64,000 bases of DNA from Promethearchaeota archaeon (GCA_019057795.1 JAHLWS010000082.1:62001-126000), one strand, 5' to 3'; counted from the stretch's first letter, positions 28,418 through 39,043 are shown. Notes: generated from the sequence alone by a model not told the origin. A program made the numbers and translations.

Positions 28418-29116
28418 ATGGTGAGAACAATATACTCTTTTCCTGAACCAAAGATCAATAATGTTTTTAACGATGTATATTCGCCTTCTGAAGATAGTTA
28501 CTTAATTATGGACTATTTTAGTGAAAATATCGATGAAAATTATTTTGATGGGTTTGAATTAGCTAAAATTAGAAACATCTTGGATATGGGCACTGGAACT
28601 GGAATAATCGCAATATTTTTACAGTTAATTAAAATTATTGTTCCAAAATTTTCACCTCAAATTTACGCTTCAGATATACTTGAAAATGCAATTAAATGCG
28701 CAATTTCAAACGAAAACGCTAATAATTTAGAAAATAAAATAGAATTTATCCAGTCGGATCTGTTTAAAACGTTTCCCTCTATTCTTCAGAACTCGTTTAA
28801 CATTTTAATTTTTAATCCACCCTACTTGCCTTCTATTAAGATTAAAAATGAAGATGGGGTTAAGAAAAACACCGATTATTGTTGGAATGGTGGAAAAGAG
28901 GGCTTTGAGGTATTCCTTGAATTTATTCGAGATGTCAAATCTTTTATTGATCCAAATCAAAAGTTTTACATTTATTATATCAGTTCAAGCACAACCAATT
29001 TAAAAAAATTGAACGATAATTTAAATATACAAGGCTTTAAGAACACAATTTTAAGGAAAAAGCATGTTTTTTTCGAAGATATTATTTTGAATCGTTTGGA
29101 AAAAAGATATGATTAA
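28418..29116 (+). CDS. HemK/PrmC-like (Mtq2-type) protein methyltransferase
   Basis: Methyltransferase of 232 aa with SAM loop LDMGTGTGIIAIFLQ and the diagnostic NPPYLPS, the N-P-P-Y motif of enzymes that methylate the GGQ glutamine of release factors. The short archaeal/eukaryotic form (Mtq2 type) lacks the N-terminal helical domain of bacterial PrmC, as here. It starts on the base after the ksgA stop, so it is the last gene of the operon. Its 3' end overlaps the convergent NurA-like gene by four bases. Confidence 0.9.
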   Translation: MVRTIYSFPEPKINNVFNDVYSPSEDSYLIMDYFSENIDENYFDGFELAKIRNILDMGTGTGIIAIFLQLIKIIVPKFSPQIYASDILENAIKCAISNENANNLENKIEFIQSDLFKTFPSILQNSFNILIFNPPYLPSIKIKNEDGVKKNTDYCWNGGKEGFEVFLEFIRDVKSFIDPNQKFYIYYISSSTTNLKKLNDNLNIQGFKNTILRKKHVFFEDIILNRLEKRYD

Positions 29117-30393
29117 AATGGCCTTCTAGTTCTACGTTTTTCTAATAATGAGACTCCATAGCTATTTAAAGTTCTTGATAAATTATTAAATAATAAATTA
29201 ACCTCGGCAGGTTTAAAAACAGCTCTTCTATGAGCTTCAATTTGAGGAATAGGTAAACCATAGTATTCATTTAAGCTAGAGATAGGCAAGAGGATAGACG
29301 ATATCAAATCGGCTTTTTCTGAAGCATCTTTTAAAGAGTGTTTCTCGTCCATAAAAAACTCAATTCTACATGGAGTATCATGAAGCGTGGTTTTAAGGTA
29401 AAACGCATAAAAACTAAAGGGAAAATAATATGGTATTTCTTTCTTTATACCGGTATCCCTAATTTTGTCAAGTTCCTTTTTACAATTGAAGATACAGCTT
29501 CTTTCTGATTTCTTTAAAACTCTATTGAATAAATCTAAATCGGAAAAATAGTCTACTATTTGGCGATAATTGATTTTTATAAAATCTGTTAATTTCGTAG
29601 TGCTTGGCTTCAACATCTGAATGGAATTCCTTATTAAATGGGTTAGTGCTGAAGTTCGCGTATCTTTTATTGAGCCTATTAATATTATTCCCTTTTCAAT
29701 ACAATTAGAATATAATGTTTGATATTCTTTCAATAATTTATCATATTTTATAGAAATCTCAAGATCTTTGGAAAAGATTAAATTTATAGGCATAATAACG
29801 ATTGAGCCATCTATAATAATTAAATCTATTGAGTTATTTTTTTCAATTAAATTATTTAAGAGTTTAATTTCCATAAAGGTCATATCCATAGAAACCTTAG
29901 TTTCCACAGCATTCTCTTCACAGTTTATGTAATTTGCTTTTACCATGTAATTATTAAACCCTGTTATGTCTGGAAAATAATCTATTTTAGAAATATGATT
30001 TTTATAGAAATAATAATTCACAGCTATGGCTTTCAAAAAGGAAAAATCTACATTCATGAACTTTTTTACTACAGAACTTCCATCGACGCTAACAACATTT
30101 AAACCTCTTATGTTTGAAGATGATATTTGCTTTTTAACTAGATTTTCTTTAATATTGTAATTAGGGTATTTTATAAATTCTGAAAAATCTAAATTCTCAC
30201 GATTATCAAGTAAACTTTTAGTAAATTTATTTTTTAAACGTTCAATTTCTAAGTATTCTTGAGCGATTATTTTTAAATCTATCAATAATAATTGTTCTTT
30301 TGTTAAACCTGATTCATTAGAACGAGTGGTATTTTTGATATATTGATTGGATTTGGTAACATTTGAATTTGAAAAATTATCTCTAATAGTCAT
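29113..30393 (-). CDS. nurA: NurA-domain nuclease
   Basis: Protein of 426 aa with the NurA nuclease fold: NVVSVDGSS (catalytic Asp, about residue 105), LIIIDGSIVI (second Asp), SIKDTRTSALTH, and the C-terminal LPIPQIEAHRRAVF, a family hallmark. NurA normally works with the HerA translocase in DNA end resection. No herA, rad50 or mre11 is adjacent, unusual for archaea, where these genes cluster. The first 100 residues are helical and charged, as in other NurA proteins. The start is ATG 30393. Confidence 0.82.
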   Translation of the reverse strand: MTIRDNFSNSNVTKSNQYIKNTTRSNESGLTKEQLLLIDLKIIAQEYLEIERLKNKFTKSLLDNRENLDFSEFIKYPNYNIKENLVKKQISSSNIRGLNVVSVDGSSVVKKFMNVDFSFLKAIAVNYYFYKNHISKIDYFPDITGFNNYMVKANYINCEENAVETKVSMDMTFMEIKLLNNLIEKNNSIDLIIIDGSIVIMPINLIFSKDLEISIKYDKLLKEYQTLYSNCIEKGIILIGSIKDTRTSALTHLIRNSIQMLKPSTTKLTDFIKINYRQIVDYFSDLDLFNRVLKKSERSCIFNCKKELDKIRDTGIKKEIPYYFPFSFYAFYLKTTLHDTPCRIEFFMDEKHSLKDASEKADLISSILLPISSLNEYYGLPIPQIEAHRRAVFKPAEVNLLFNNLSRTLNSYGVSLLEKRRTRRPF

Positions 30394-30489
30394 CTAAATT
30401 TATAATGAAGAGAGTTAATATTAATAACGATGAGAGATTAAATTTTATAATTTTTTTCCAATTCGAATCATTAGAACTCTTTAATAAAA

Positions 30490-31143
30490 ATGGCTATTAA
30501 TTTAGGAAGAGATCCATCGTTACTAATCGTTATTACATTTTTCGAGATTTTCTTAATCCTTATACCTGCTTTAATTGCTTCAAAAATAGAAAAAAGACCA
30601 ATTATCGAAGAATTTAGAGAAATGGGTTTTCAAAAGAAACCAAATAGTTTAAAAAATTTTTCCCTAAAAATTTTCCTTGGATTACTAATTGGAACCTTAT
30701 TTTATTTCTTTAGTAGTTTTGTTTTATCTTTTTTTACAAATTTTATAGTGCAAACTTTGTTTGGAACGCAATTTGTTGAGCAGGGGGTAGAAAATGCGAT
30801 CATTACAGCGCCTTTTAATCCCACAATTACCCAATTGATAATTATTATAACGATTCAAATAATTATTGTTGGTCCGTGTGAAGAAGGCTTTTTCAGAGGT
30901 TTTATTATAAAAAAAAGCCAGAAGAAAATGAAGCTAATATATTCAGTTATATTATCCACATTCATTTTCACAATTTATCATGTTCCTCCTTTCCTTGTCC
31001 CAGTATCAACAATTATTACTTTTTTCGGATATTTCTTCACGCTTGGAACTTTATTGGCTCTAACTTTCATATTTTTTAAGAATTCTTTACTCCCGAGCTC
31101 TATCGCTCATTCTATATTTAACATACTAATTCTAATATTATGA
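30490..31143 (+). CDS. CPBP family intramembrane metalloprotease
   Basis: Membrane protein of 217 aa with about six transmembrane segments and all three CPBP/CAAX protease motifs: EExxxR as EEGFFRG, FxxxH as FTIYH and HxxxN as HSIFN. These residues form the glutamate-base/zinc site of the family, so activity is expected. Substrate unknown; relatives cleave prenylated proteins or serve in bacteriocin immunity. Compare the degenerate paralogue at 16066. Confidence 0.87.
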   Translation: MAINLGRDPSLLIVITFFEIFLILIPALIASKIEKRPIIEEFREMGFQKKPNSLKNFSLKIFLGLLIGTLFYFFSSFVLSFFTNFIVQTLFGTQFVEQGVENAIITAPFNPTITQLIIIITIQIIIVGPCEEGFFRGFIIKKSQKKMKLIYSVILSTFIFTIYHVPPFLVPVSTIITFFGYFFTLGTLLALTFIFFKNSLLPSSIAHSIFNILILIL

Positions 31144-31316
31144 GTTTATGTATAATTATGATAAAATGTTTAAAAGTATTGAAAAATAAATAAAAAACAT
31201 ACATTTAAAAAATCTTGCAAAGATAAATATAATTAGTTCAATCGAAAACAATATTAATTAAATTTAAGGATCAATAAAACATAAAATTAAAAATAATTAC
31301 AAGTCGCTTATACGGG

Positions 31317-31856
31317 TTGAGGAAATTGACGGACTATGATTATACTTGGAAGATAATGATGTTAGGTGATGCAGCTGTTGGCAAAACCTCACTCACTATC
31401 AGATATATCTCTGGATTCTTCCTTTCTGACTTAAAACTAACCATTGGAGTAGATTTTTATTCCAAAACTACCAACCATAAAGGAAAAAAAGTCAAATTAC
31501 AAATATGGGATTTTGGTGGCGAGGAACGGTTTAGGTTTCTACTCCATCAATACTGTAAGGGTGCAAATGCAGCATTCTTTTTATACGATATAACTAATCG
31601 TCTTTCGTTAGATCACTTGCCAGACTGGACTCAGATCATTCGAGAACATGCAGGAGACATTCCCATTATGTTAATTGGTTCGAAGCTTGATTTAGAGGAA
31701 TTTAGAGCTGTTCCAAGAGAAGAAGGGATATTAGCGGCCAAGAAGTATAATTTATCGACATTTATAGAACTATCCTCCAAAACGGGGGAAAATGTTGAGA
31801 ACGCGTTTGATGGTATAACAGATACTCTTTTTGAAAAATATAAACCAAATGTTTGA
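31317..31856 (+). CDS. Ras/Rab-like small GTPase
   Basis: Small GTPase of 179 aa: P-loop GDAAVGKTSL, G2 in KLTIGVDFY, G3 WDFGGEERF, G4 GSKLDL (Ser in place of Asn of NKxD), G5 ELSSKTG. The catalytic Gln is replaced by Glu. There is no C-terminal cysteine. The start is TTG at 31317 (MRKLTDYDYTWKIMML); no ATG precedes the P-loop. It is closely similar in layout to the GTPase at 1642 and probably paralogous. No regulator is adjacent. Confidence 0.9.
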   Translation: MRKLTDYDYTWKIMMLGDAAVGKTSLTIRYISGFFLSDLKLTIGVDFYSKTTNHKGKKVKLQIWDFGGEERFRFLLHQYCKGANAAFFLYDITNRLSLDHLPDWTQIIREHAGDIPIMLIGSKLDLEEFRAVPREEGILAAKKYNLSTFIELSSKTGENVENAFDGITDTLFEKYKPNV

Positions 31857-32034
31857 GCTTGCGTATTTATTTTTTTATAACGCCTATATAAAAAAATATA
31901 GACAAATAAAGATAAATAAGAAATAATTTAGAGAGTTAATATTTAATTTCTTGAGTTTATAAGTTATCATTCATTCAAAACTTTTTCGCTCTCTAACTTT
32001 AAAAGATGACGTTCTCTTAGGGTGCTATAAAAAA

Positions 32035-33809
32035 GTTAGTGACCATAAAAAATTTAGATTAAAGGAATTCATCAAGTTTTAAAAATTTAGACAAATTCAG
32101 AGCTTCTTTTGAGATTTCAACCATTTTTTTAATACTTTTTGTAGTACCCTCATATTTTATTATAGCTAATTCGATTTCTGAGAGAGTCTCTACAATCTTA
32201 GGAAGGCTCATTTCTTTATATTTACGCCGAACTTCTCGTGTTAAGAGAGTTAAGAGCAAAAGACCGAGAACACAAGTGAAGGAATGACCCCGAATGCTAT
32301 CGTCCGTGTGACAGTATAGGGGTCTAATCGAGAGCATTGTAGGTGCTTTAATATAGGAAAATGCGCGCTCCACCGTGTATTGTTGCCTGTATAACCATGC
32401 TACTTCAAGAGGCTTCATGGTCGGATGGTTAGTAAGAATAAAAGTCTTACCAAGCGTATCTAAATGAGCACCCAATGCATCTTTATCGATTTCAACGGAA
32501 TATTTAACTTTTGCGTATTCCCCTGAAACCGAATACGTAATCCAATTGAAATATGCCTTAGTTTTTATGATGTCACGAATTTTTTTCTCGACATTTTTAG
32601 GCTTCCTCCATTTATTTACGTTTAACCTGTCCTTAAACCATTCATTCACGTCTACCAGTCGTTTTTCAAGCTTTTTCTTAAGATTGTTTTCCTGCCACTC
32701 TCTCTGATTCGGATTGTATACCGCAAAAAGTCTATGATTTTCCCCGTATTTTTTATGTTCAAATTCAAGCGCACCGACCTTCTTTCCGTTAGGGAGCGTT
32801 TCAAGGGTAAACTTACCTGCCGGCAACTTGAGAAGGTTTTTTTGCGTACTGGGACGGATTGAACAAATAAAACGAATGCCCGAATCATTAATCTGTTCAA
32901 ATGCTTTTGGAGAGATATTTCCCTTGTCAAATACCAAACATAATTCTTCGTTCTTTACACCAATATCCTTTAGTCGTTTAAAGATACGCTTTAGTTCGTC
33001 CCGAAAAAGCGGAGCGTCCTGAACGTTTCCGGGATATACCTCATGCATTATGGGAAGTCCGCCATCTTGAGTACAGAAAAGGGTTAACCCAACAAGGTTA
33101 AGTGTAAATCGCCCATCCTTAGAGCGTCCGTGGTTAGGAAGCTCCATATCGAGTTTGGGATTGATGTAAGTGAAAAAATTGGTAGGATCGTAGAATAAAG
33201 ACTTCATTTCCACACCGAATTTCGTTATGAGTTTTTCGTGAATGCGGGTTTCTATCTTATCAATAACTTCCGGAGTTAAATATTTGAAATGGTTAGTGTA
33301 CGCCATTGAATCCAAATACGTTTCAATCGGGGGAAATTCATCAAAAAGTGCGGTATGTTCAAACCACCTGCGGATTTTTGCCTTAGAAGTAGGCTTCACG
33401 CAGCGGTTTAGCGCCGCCAATACGATATAATGTCCTAATGATAATCCTTGAGCTCGTTTATTCGAGCAATCGTTGATTATTTCGATGAGATCGAGTTTTT
33501 TTATGAGTTTCATTAGAGCAAGTGGGAGCCCAAAGTCGAGAGTTGTAATAGTATATTCGGGTCTTGTCAAGGGTTTAAAGAATTCTTTTATCTTGTCTTC
33601 AGGACCAAGATATTTTTGCCATAGCCTTTTAGATTTTCCGTTGATCCAGGCTCTTTCCTCAAGATAAAGGTATGTATTACCTTTCACAATCTTTTTTACT
33701 AAAAACACCATCTATATAATATTGGGGCACAGAAATATTTAAATATAGCGGTAAAATATTTTTATATCTTAAAATTATCTTATATCAATAAACGCTGGTT
33801 GGTGACCAT
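32035..33809. mobile_element. IS1634-like insertion sequence, limits approximate
   Basis: The transposase gene at 32059-33711 is bracketed by a 12-base near-identical direct repeat: gttagtgaccat at 32035-32046 and gttggtgaccat at 33798-33809 (one mismatch). It could be a target-site duplication, although it is long for this family and I see no convincing terminal inverted repeat inside it. The interior is richer in G+C than the host DNA. The outer limits are therefore provisional. Confidence 0.45.
32059..33711 (-). CDS. IS1634-family (IS4-like) DDE transposase
   Basis: Intact transposase of 550 aa. It shows the IS1634/IS4 layout: a substrate-binding N-terminus (ARINGKSKRLW-like stretch), first Asp in LFYDPTNFFTYI, second acidic region LCLVFDKGNISPKAFEQI, and the C-terminal Y-(2)-R-x3-[VI]-E signature as YTVERAFSYIK. 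Base composition and codon use differ from neighbours. Downstream lies the decaying GH127/symporter pair; upstream a small GTPase. Confidence 0.88.
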   Translation of the reverse strand: MVFLVKKIVKGNTYLYLEERAWINGKSKRLWQKYLGPEDKIKEFFKPLTRPEYTITTLDFGLPLALMKLIKKLDLIEIINDCSNKRAQGLSLGHYIVLAALNRCVKPTSKAKIRRWFEHTALFDEFPPIETYLDSMAYTNHFKYLTPEVIDKIETRIHEKLITKFGVEMKSLFYDPTNFFTYINPKLDMELPNHGRSKDGRFTLNLVGLTLFCTQDGGLPIMHEVYPGNVQDAPLFRDELKRIFKRLKDIGVKNEELCLVFDKGNISPKAFEQINDSGIRFICSIRPSTQKNLLKLPAGKFTLETLPNGKKVGALEFEHKKYGENHRLFAVYNPNQREWQENNLKKKLEKRLVDVNEWFKDRLNVNKWRKPKNVEKKIRDIIKTKAYFNWITYSVSGEYAKVKYSVEIDKDALGAHLDTLGKTFILTNHPTMKPLEVAWLYRQQYTVERAFSYIKAPTMLSIRPLYCHTDDSIRGHSFTCVLGLLLLTLLTREVRRKYKEMSLPKIVETLSEIELAIIKYEGTTKSIKKMVEISKEALNLSKFLKLDEFL

Positions 33810-34029
33810 GATAACAAAATAAACCATATCGTCATTTAACATATGAATAAGGTGAAATTTTAATTTGGGTGGTATGCAGATCTTAAAAAAGTATTCCCGA
33901 AAAATAAAAAGATTTGTCGGTAATAAATATTGAATAAATTTAAGAAAAAATTTTAAAAAAAGAATAACTTATAAACTCAAGAATTTATATTTTATTAAAA
34001 TAAATAGAATTTTTCAGGAATGATACAAA
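33712..34029. other. Intergenic region beside the IS1634-like element
   Basis: Of these 318 bases the first ~98 are probably the upstream end of the insertion sequence (transposase promoter; tttaaatat-like box near 33749). The remainder is AT-rich with no ORF, tRNA or clear repeat beyond the 12-base direct repeat at 33798-33809. Confidence 0.4.
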
Positions 34030-35999
34030 TTAAATTGATTTGTGCCAAATTTGCATTTTATCTGCCCCCCTATTACTCCACGCAAAATAGGGTATTGCTA
34101 TGAATATCTCGTTGTTTGAATTTTTTCCTGTAATGATATTAATTCCTCCTAACAGTTCTGGTTTAAATTTAACAATAAATTCTTGATTTCTTGGGATAAT
34201 AGTCTTAAAAATATCGAACTTTTTATTATCTTTCTGTTCTAGACAATAGATTAAAGGGCCGTAAGAAATTGCCGCTCGACCTCTATTATCCTTGATTCTT
34301 GGGTCACTTTCAATTAAATTTGGTTTCATTTTAAAAGTAAGCAGGATAATATCGTTATCTAACCAATTTCTTAATATTTCCACATATTTTCCTTTAGAGA
34401 GCCCATTAGAATGTTTTATACCATTAACTTTTAGCTCAGCGTCGATGCTCCAATTTGGAATTCTAAGGAATATCGAAAATTTTTGACTTTTGCTTAAATT
34501 AAGGTGAATCTCTACCTTCCCTTTCCACGGAAAATGACTTATTTGGTTTATTTTAATTAAATTTGAGCAGAAATTAATATTCATCGCATTGCCAATGTAT
34601 TGATGAACCCAAATGCCTTTTTCTGATGTACTATAAATACATTGCCCTAAAGATGAAATTGTACGAGCAACATTAGGGGGGCAGCACGCACAAAGAAACC
34701 ATTCTTTCCTTTCATCTTTACCATGCGAAATTAAAGGGTTGTCGTATGTGTATTTTTTACCATCTATAGATTGCCCCACTAACATCGCGTTGTATAACAA
34801 TTTCTCGATTAAATCTGCATACTTACAATTACCCGTTATTTGAAGCATCCTCCAGTTCCACATCATGTTTCCAATAGCTGCGCATGTTTCAGAATAGGAA
34901 TCTCTATTTCCTAAGGCAAAATCTTTTCTAAAACCTTCGGTACTTCTTTCTGAACCAATTCCTCCCGTAATATACATTCTTGCCTTATACATTTTTAACC
35001 AAATTCTTCTGAGAGATTTCAGTAAAGCGTCTTCACCCGTCTCAGAATAGAGGTCTGCCATACCACAATAAAGATACATCGCTCTTACGGCATGTCCAAC
35101 AGGTTCAAATATGCTCCTCACTGGTTTGTTGGATTGAATGAAATTACCGTTAAAATTTTCGCGAATAATTCTTATAAAATGCTTTATGGTAAGTCCTGAT
35201 ACAAATTCGGCAACTTCACTCTTTTGTATACTCGAAATATCTTTTCCTTTAACTTCTTTTTCGTGCTCTAGATTTTTTTTCTTAGCTAATTTTATAATAT
35301 ATCCCATATTTAGATATTGGTTTAGAATGTATATTTTAAAATTGGAGATTTTACCTCTTCGATTAATGAATTCTTCAGCGAGTTCCAAGTAACTAGATTT
35401 ATTTGTTAATCTGTATAGTTCAATTAGAGCTAATTCGATTTCTTCGTGTCCTGGAACCCCCTTCCTTTTTCCTCCTAAAAATGTTTTTACGAGCAAATCA
35501 GCAAATTTAATGCTACATTTAATAGCGATTCTTTTCCTGTTGCAATGTTATGGGCTACCGCAGCTTGAATTAAATGACCCGCACAATAAAGTTCGTGCAT
35601 AATATAAAGATTTGTGAACCTCTCTTGAAGAAATCTCGTCGAATAGAAAGTGTTTATGTACCCGTCTTCAATTTGACTTTTGTTTATTAGATCAACGATT
35701 TCACTCGCCTTTAATTCCAAGTCGGGATCGCTGTGTGTGTGTAAAATATAACTCGTTGCCTCCAACCATTTATATAAATCTGAATCATAGTAAAACTCAC
35801 CTATTTGAATTCCTTTTTTAACACCTCCAGCAACTCTAAAATTGTCAATGTGGTGATCTTGCTCTAGTTTTTCATGTTGTAAGTGAATTGACACATCTCT
35901 ATTGATCTTTTGCCTTTTTGACCAAAAATTATCGTTAATTTGAACTTTATAGAATGGAACGTAAGAAAGTTTGTTATAGGGGCGTTTTATTAAGTCCAT
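34030..35999 (-). pseudogene. GH127-like beta-L-arabinofuranosidase, frameshifted
   Basis: Two overlapping frames together encode one GH127 (DUF1680) glycosidase of about 655 aa. The upstream part (35999-35487) ends in VALNLLICS. The downstream part (to 34030) opens mid-domain with LLVKTFLGGKRKGVPGHEEIE, a central family motif that never starts a protein. Shifting frame within the A-run at about 35512-35516 restores VALKFADLLVKTF, so one A appears lost. The catalytic Cys/zinc region (CACCPPNVART) is present. It follows a sugar symporter on the same strand, which also has a one-base lesion. Decay or sequencing error are both possible. Confidence 0.82.
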
Positions 36000-36029
36000 A
36001 AGTCTAAAAATTAAACATTAATAATTTAA

Positions 36030-37462
36030 TTATTTATTATTCTTTGAACTAGATAACTTTTCTTTTAAACGATCAATTTTCTCTATATGTAAAATACTTA
36101 CTTGTCGTTTCATCTCTTTATATTCCTTACTAGCACCATCAAGCGGATAATACCATAACGAAATTAATCCAACTACAATAAAAATAGCCGGAATTAGCCC
36201 ATCAATAGTTTTATTCCAATAACAGCGCTTGTTGGCTGAGTTTCACCTACTCCTAAATTTTGATTAAAATTAGTAAAAGCGAATATAAATCCTGAAATCA
36301 TCGCGGAAACTGATTGGGCTGGTTTTGTAACAAGCGCATTAATCCCAAAAAACGCGCCTTCTCTTCTCTGTCCCGCGTCTAATTCGTCTTTATCAATGAT
36401 ATCTGCCAATAATGTGTAAACCAACAAAGTTTGACCTGAATAGCCAAATCCAATTATCATAAAAGAAATATTAGCGAAAAGTGCGTCGTTCGAAAAGGTT
36501 ACTAGTATAAAACCAAAAACTACTATTATCGAAAGAATAAATAGCGCTCTTTTATTTCCTTTCTTTTTATTTAGATATAAACCTACGGGATATCCAAAAA
36601 TAGAAAATATAATAAACATTAGTAAAGGGGTCGAACCAAGTATGTTGTCGCTTGACACCCCCAACACGTCAGCCATATAGAACGGTAAATTCGATTGAAT
36701 CGCAAATACTACATAAGTCATCATGAAATTAAATATCACAAAAGTTAAAAATGCCTTATTTTTGAGCGTCGTTTTAGTACAATACCACATATTTAGTTTC
36801 TCTGATTTTTCTGGCAAAAATTCAGGACGTTCTTTAATACCAAATGCTGGAAATGCTAAAAATATCGCCCCAAATATGGCAAGAATCAATACAATATAAT
36901 AGAACGCTGATAAATTTTGAGAAAAAGGAACGGCATCTAAATCAATAAATAATATAGGAAGAAGGTATGTAATGGAAATCCCAAAACCAGAACCTACGCC
37001 CGCAAATAAACTCAATTTAGCGCGCTCGTCTGGATCGATAGTTAACTCTGCCATAAGCGAATTAAAGTTCAAACCAATTATCGTGAAAAAACTATCGTAA
37101 ATAATTAAAGTCGTTAGTAACCAGACGAAATAAACCCATTGTTCGCTAATCGTGGGAGTAGCATATAGTAAAATGAAGCTTAACGATAACAACGGACCGC
37201 CAACCATTAAATACGGGACTCTCCTTCCATATTTAGTGTGGGTTCTATCAGACAACAATCCAAAAAGGGGGTCGTTGACGGCGTTCCATATCAAATAGAC
37301 AAGCCAAGACAAACCCCATAACAAAGGGTTTAAACCGATCATTTTGATGTAAAATATTAGCGTCCACGCCCCAAATAGCCCCGTTGTTAAATTAATCCCG
37401 AACGACCCTAGACCGTAAAAAGTTCTTGTTTTCAGAGAGAGTTTTTTGTATTCGAATCCCAT
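36030..37462 (-). pseudogene. GPH-type sugar symporter, frameshifted near the C-terminus
   Basis: The main frame (37462-36194, 422 aa) is a complete GPH/MFS symporter up to its last helix (LLSDRTHTKYGRRVPYL, then AQRREGAFFGINALVTKPAQ), then stops at GIKLLMG. Adding one base at the GGG near 36197-36199 continues in frame as LIPAIFIVVGLISLWYYPLD, the last membrane helix, then a charged tail to a stop at 36030-36032. So a single G seems missing. It is upstream of the GH127 gene and probably co-transcribed, importing the sugar the hydrolase would act on. Confidence 0.82.
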
Positions 37463-38165
37463 TTCTCAAACAACTCTATTTTAAAAATATACTATATAGA
37501 ATTATAAACCGAAATTAAAATATATTCTATTTCTAATGAAAAAAAGTTACAATAGTACTGGTAGCAAAATAATGAAAATTAAGAATAAACTTGTACAAAC
37601 AATTTAATATCTAACGAACTCCATCTCGTCATTGGTATCAGGATCTACTGTCGCCATGATAATCTTTTAATGATTCCAAATTACCTTTTAGATAATTGTT
37701 TAAATTATAATATTTATATTTTCTCCTAAAAATTCAACCTATTTCAAGTATCAGAGTTTTAATGGCAATAACATTTTTTTTCAAATTTATAGCCATTTAA
37801 AATGCCAGTAAACATTCATCTCATGAATATTTAAATCTTATTGCCCAAAATCTTTTAGCTACTAAACAATTTATTGTTTCAGCGTTATAAAACTTAATCA
37901 AACAATATTAGAGTTGACTCCCCAACTAAGTAAACCTCATCATTCGAACTCAATTTTTGATCATATCTTATGATCCGATTTTGCTATTAATTTTTTTTTT
38001 TCTTATCAACAATAATTCTTTTTGTCGACCAAAATTGGATGATAAAATCACTCGGATAAACTACGATCAACCAACACATTTAAATATAAGTAATCCTAAA
38101 TTAAATATAATTACCATCGTAATTATAAAAAAAATATTTAAAAAATTAGTGGAGGAATAAAAATT
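37463..38165. other. Long AT-rich intergenic region before the histone gene
   Basis: About 700 bases without a supportable gene. A 17-codon minus-strand ORF (37607-37660) has no supporting signal. Just before the histone are a TATA-like tttaaatat at 38079-38087, A-rich DNA, and a strong Shine-Dalgarno. The length may reflect a deleted or decayed gene. Confidence 0.4.
38151..38155 (+). promoter_or_regulatory. Strong ribosome binding site of the histone gene
   Basis: GGAGG ten bases before the ATG at 38166, one of the best Shine-Dalgarno sequences in the window, where most genes have weak or no sites. It supports high translation of the histone and fixes its start. Confidence 0.7.
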
Positions 38166-38372
38166 ATGGCAGCATTCGCATGGAGTCCTTTAAGGGCTTT
38201 AATGAAAAAGGCCGGAGCTGAAATCGTAAGTAGAGCCGCAGTTGATAAATTAATGGATTATTTAGAAGAATACGCTAAAGAATTAACTGGTTGTGCTTTA
38301 AGTATTGCTAAACACTCTGGTCGAAAGAAAGTAACTCAAGGCGACATGAAAATCGCAATTAACTTAATTTAA
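38166..38372 (+). CDS. Archaeal histone
   Basis: Histone-fold protein of 68 aa, the standard archaeal length, with no tail. Visible: SPLRALMKKAGAEIVSRAAVDKLMDYLEEYAKELTG (helices 1 and 2), then SIAKHSGRKKVTQGDMKIAINLI with the RKKVT loop that contacts DNA and the conserved D of helix 3. It forms dimers that wrap DNA. Monocistronic, with a TATA-like box at 38079, GGAGG at 38151 and a T-rich terminator at 38404. Confidence 0.95.
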   Translation: MAAFAWSPLRALMKKAGAEIVSRAAVDKLMDYLEEYAKELTGCALSIAKHSGRKKVTQGDMKIAINLI

Positions 38373-38403
38373 AGCGATTTCTTGAAAGCTTAATATTTTC
38401 AAA

Positions 38404-38423
38404 TTTCTTTTTTCTTTTTTTTT
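38404..38423 (+). terminator. Oligo-T terminator after the histone gene
   Basis: A nearly uninterrupted T-tract (tttcttttttcttttttttt) about 30 bases after the histone stop, the usual intrinsic termination signal in archaea. It lies between the convergent histone and 38451 genes. Confidence 0.55.
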
Positions 38424-38450
38424 AATCGTCAACAATACATATTTAATTCG

Positions 38451-38912
38451 TTATATTATTACTTCCTTTTTTTCCGGTCTTTTTTCTGCGTAAAAGAATC
38501 TTCCCGATCCCATGACATCAACGTGTCTAAAGTAAATTTCGTTAAATTCAATTTTTTGAGATTTGATTCCTTCTTGTTCCTTAACTTTTTCAAAATCTTC
38601 TCTGGAATGAGAATTAACGATTTTTTCTACCATTTTGCCTAATTCGGAAGCTAATAGTTCTTCTTCAGATGGGTAAAATTGGCTGAAATCTGCTCCAATT
38701 GCGATATTACCTTTCCGATATCCACCAGGGTTTTTAATAGCTTTCTTAATGTATTTTTTAAAGTATTTTACAATCCTTTTCAAATTTCCAGAGCTCAACT
38801 CTCCAACTTCTGCAAGAATGTCATAGACTTTGCTTGCCCCCCTCAAATAATCTTCAATTGTATCGGGAGTTATTTTTGGTTCGTAATCTGGAAATAAATT
38901 TTTTTCGCTCAT
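38451..38912 (-). CDS. Conserved hypothetical protein
   Basis: A 153-aa charged, soluble protein I do not recognise. It begins MSEKNLFPDYEPKITPDTIEDYL, has a helical Lys-rich middle (LKRIVKYFKKYIKKAIKNPGGY) and ends in a beta-like segment EIYFRHVDVMGSGRFFYAEK. No catalytic motif or membrane segment is visible. Codon use is normal. It is divergent from the GTPase at 39044. Confidence 0.6.
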   Translation of the reverse strand: MSEKNLFPDYEPKITPDTIEDYLRGASKVYDILAEVGELSSGNLKRIVKYFKKYIKKAIKNPGGYRKGNIAIGADFSQFYPSEEELLASELGKMVEKIVNSHSREDFEKVKEQEGIKSQKIEFNEIYFRHVDVMGSGRFFYAEKRPEKKEVII

Positions 38913-39043
38913 ATTTGATTATATTTAAAATCTAAAATAAATTTTTTTCAATTTGCGATATAAAGATTTAAAACCGATTATAATGTTTATTTCTAGAATG
39001 CATTAATTTTTATTACACTTTATTTAGCGGTTGAAGCTTAAAG

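Noticed and set aside
32035..33809. gtgacc-containing repeats as terminal inverted repeats of the IS1634-like element
   Set aside because: They are direct, not inverted, so at most a target duplication; true inverted ends were not found.
37607..37660. 17-codon minus-strand ORF
   Set aside because: Too short, no ribosome binding site or coupling; could be a remnant but nothing supports it.
37957..38160. 67-aa plus-strand ORF before the histone gene
   Set aside because: It runs through the histone promoter and TATA-like box, has a biased hydrophobic/Asn composition and no ribosome binding site.
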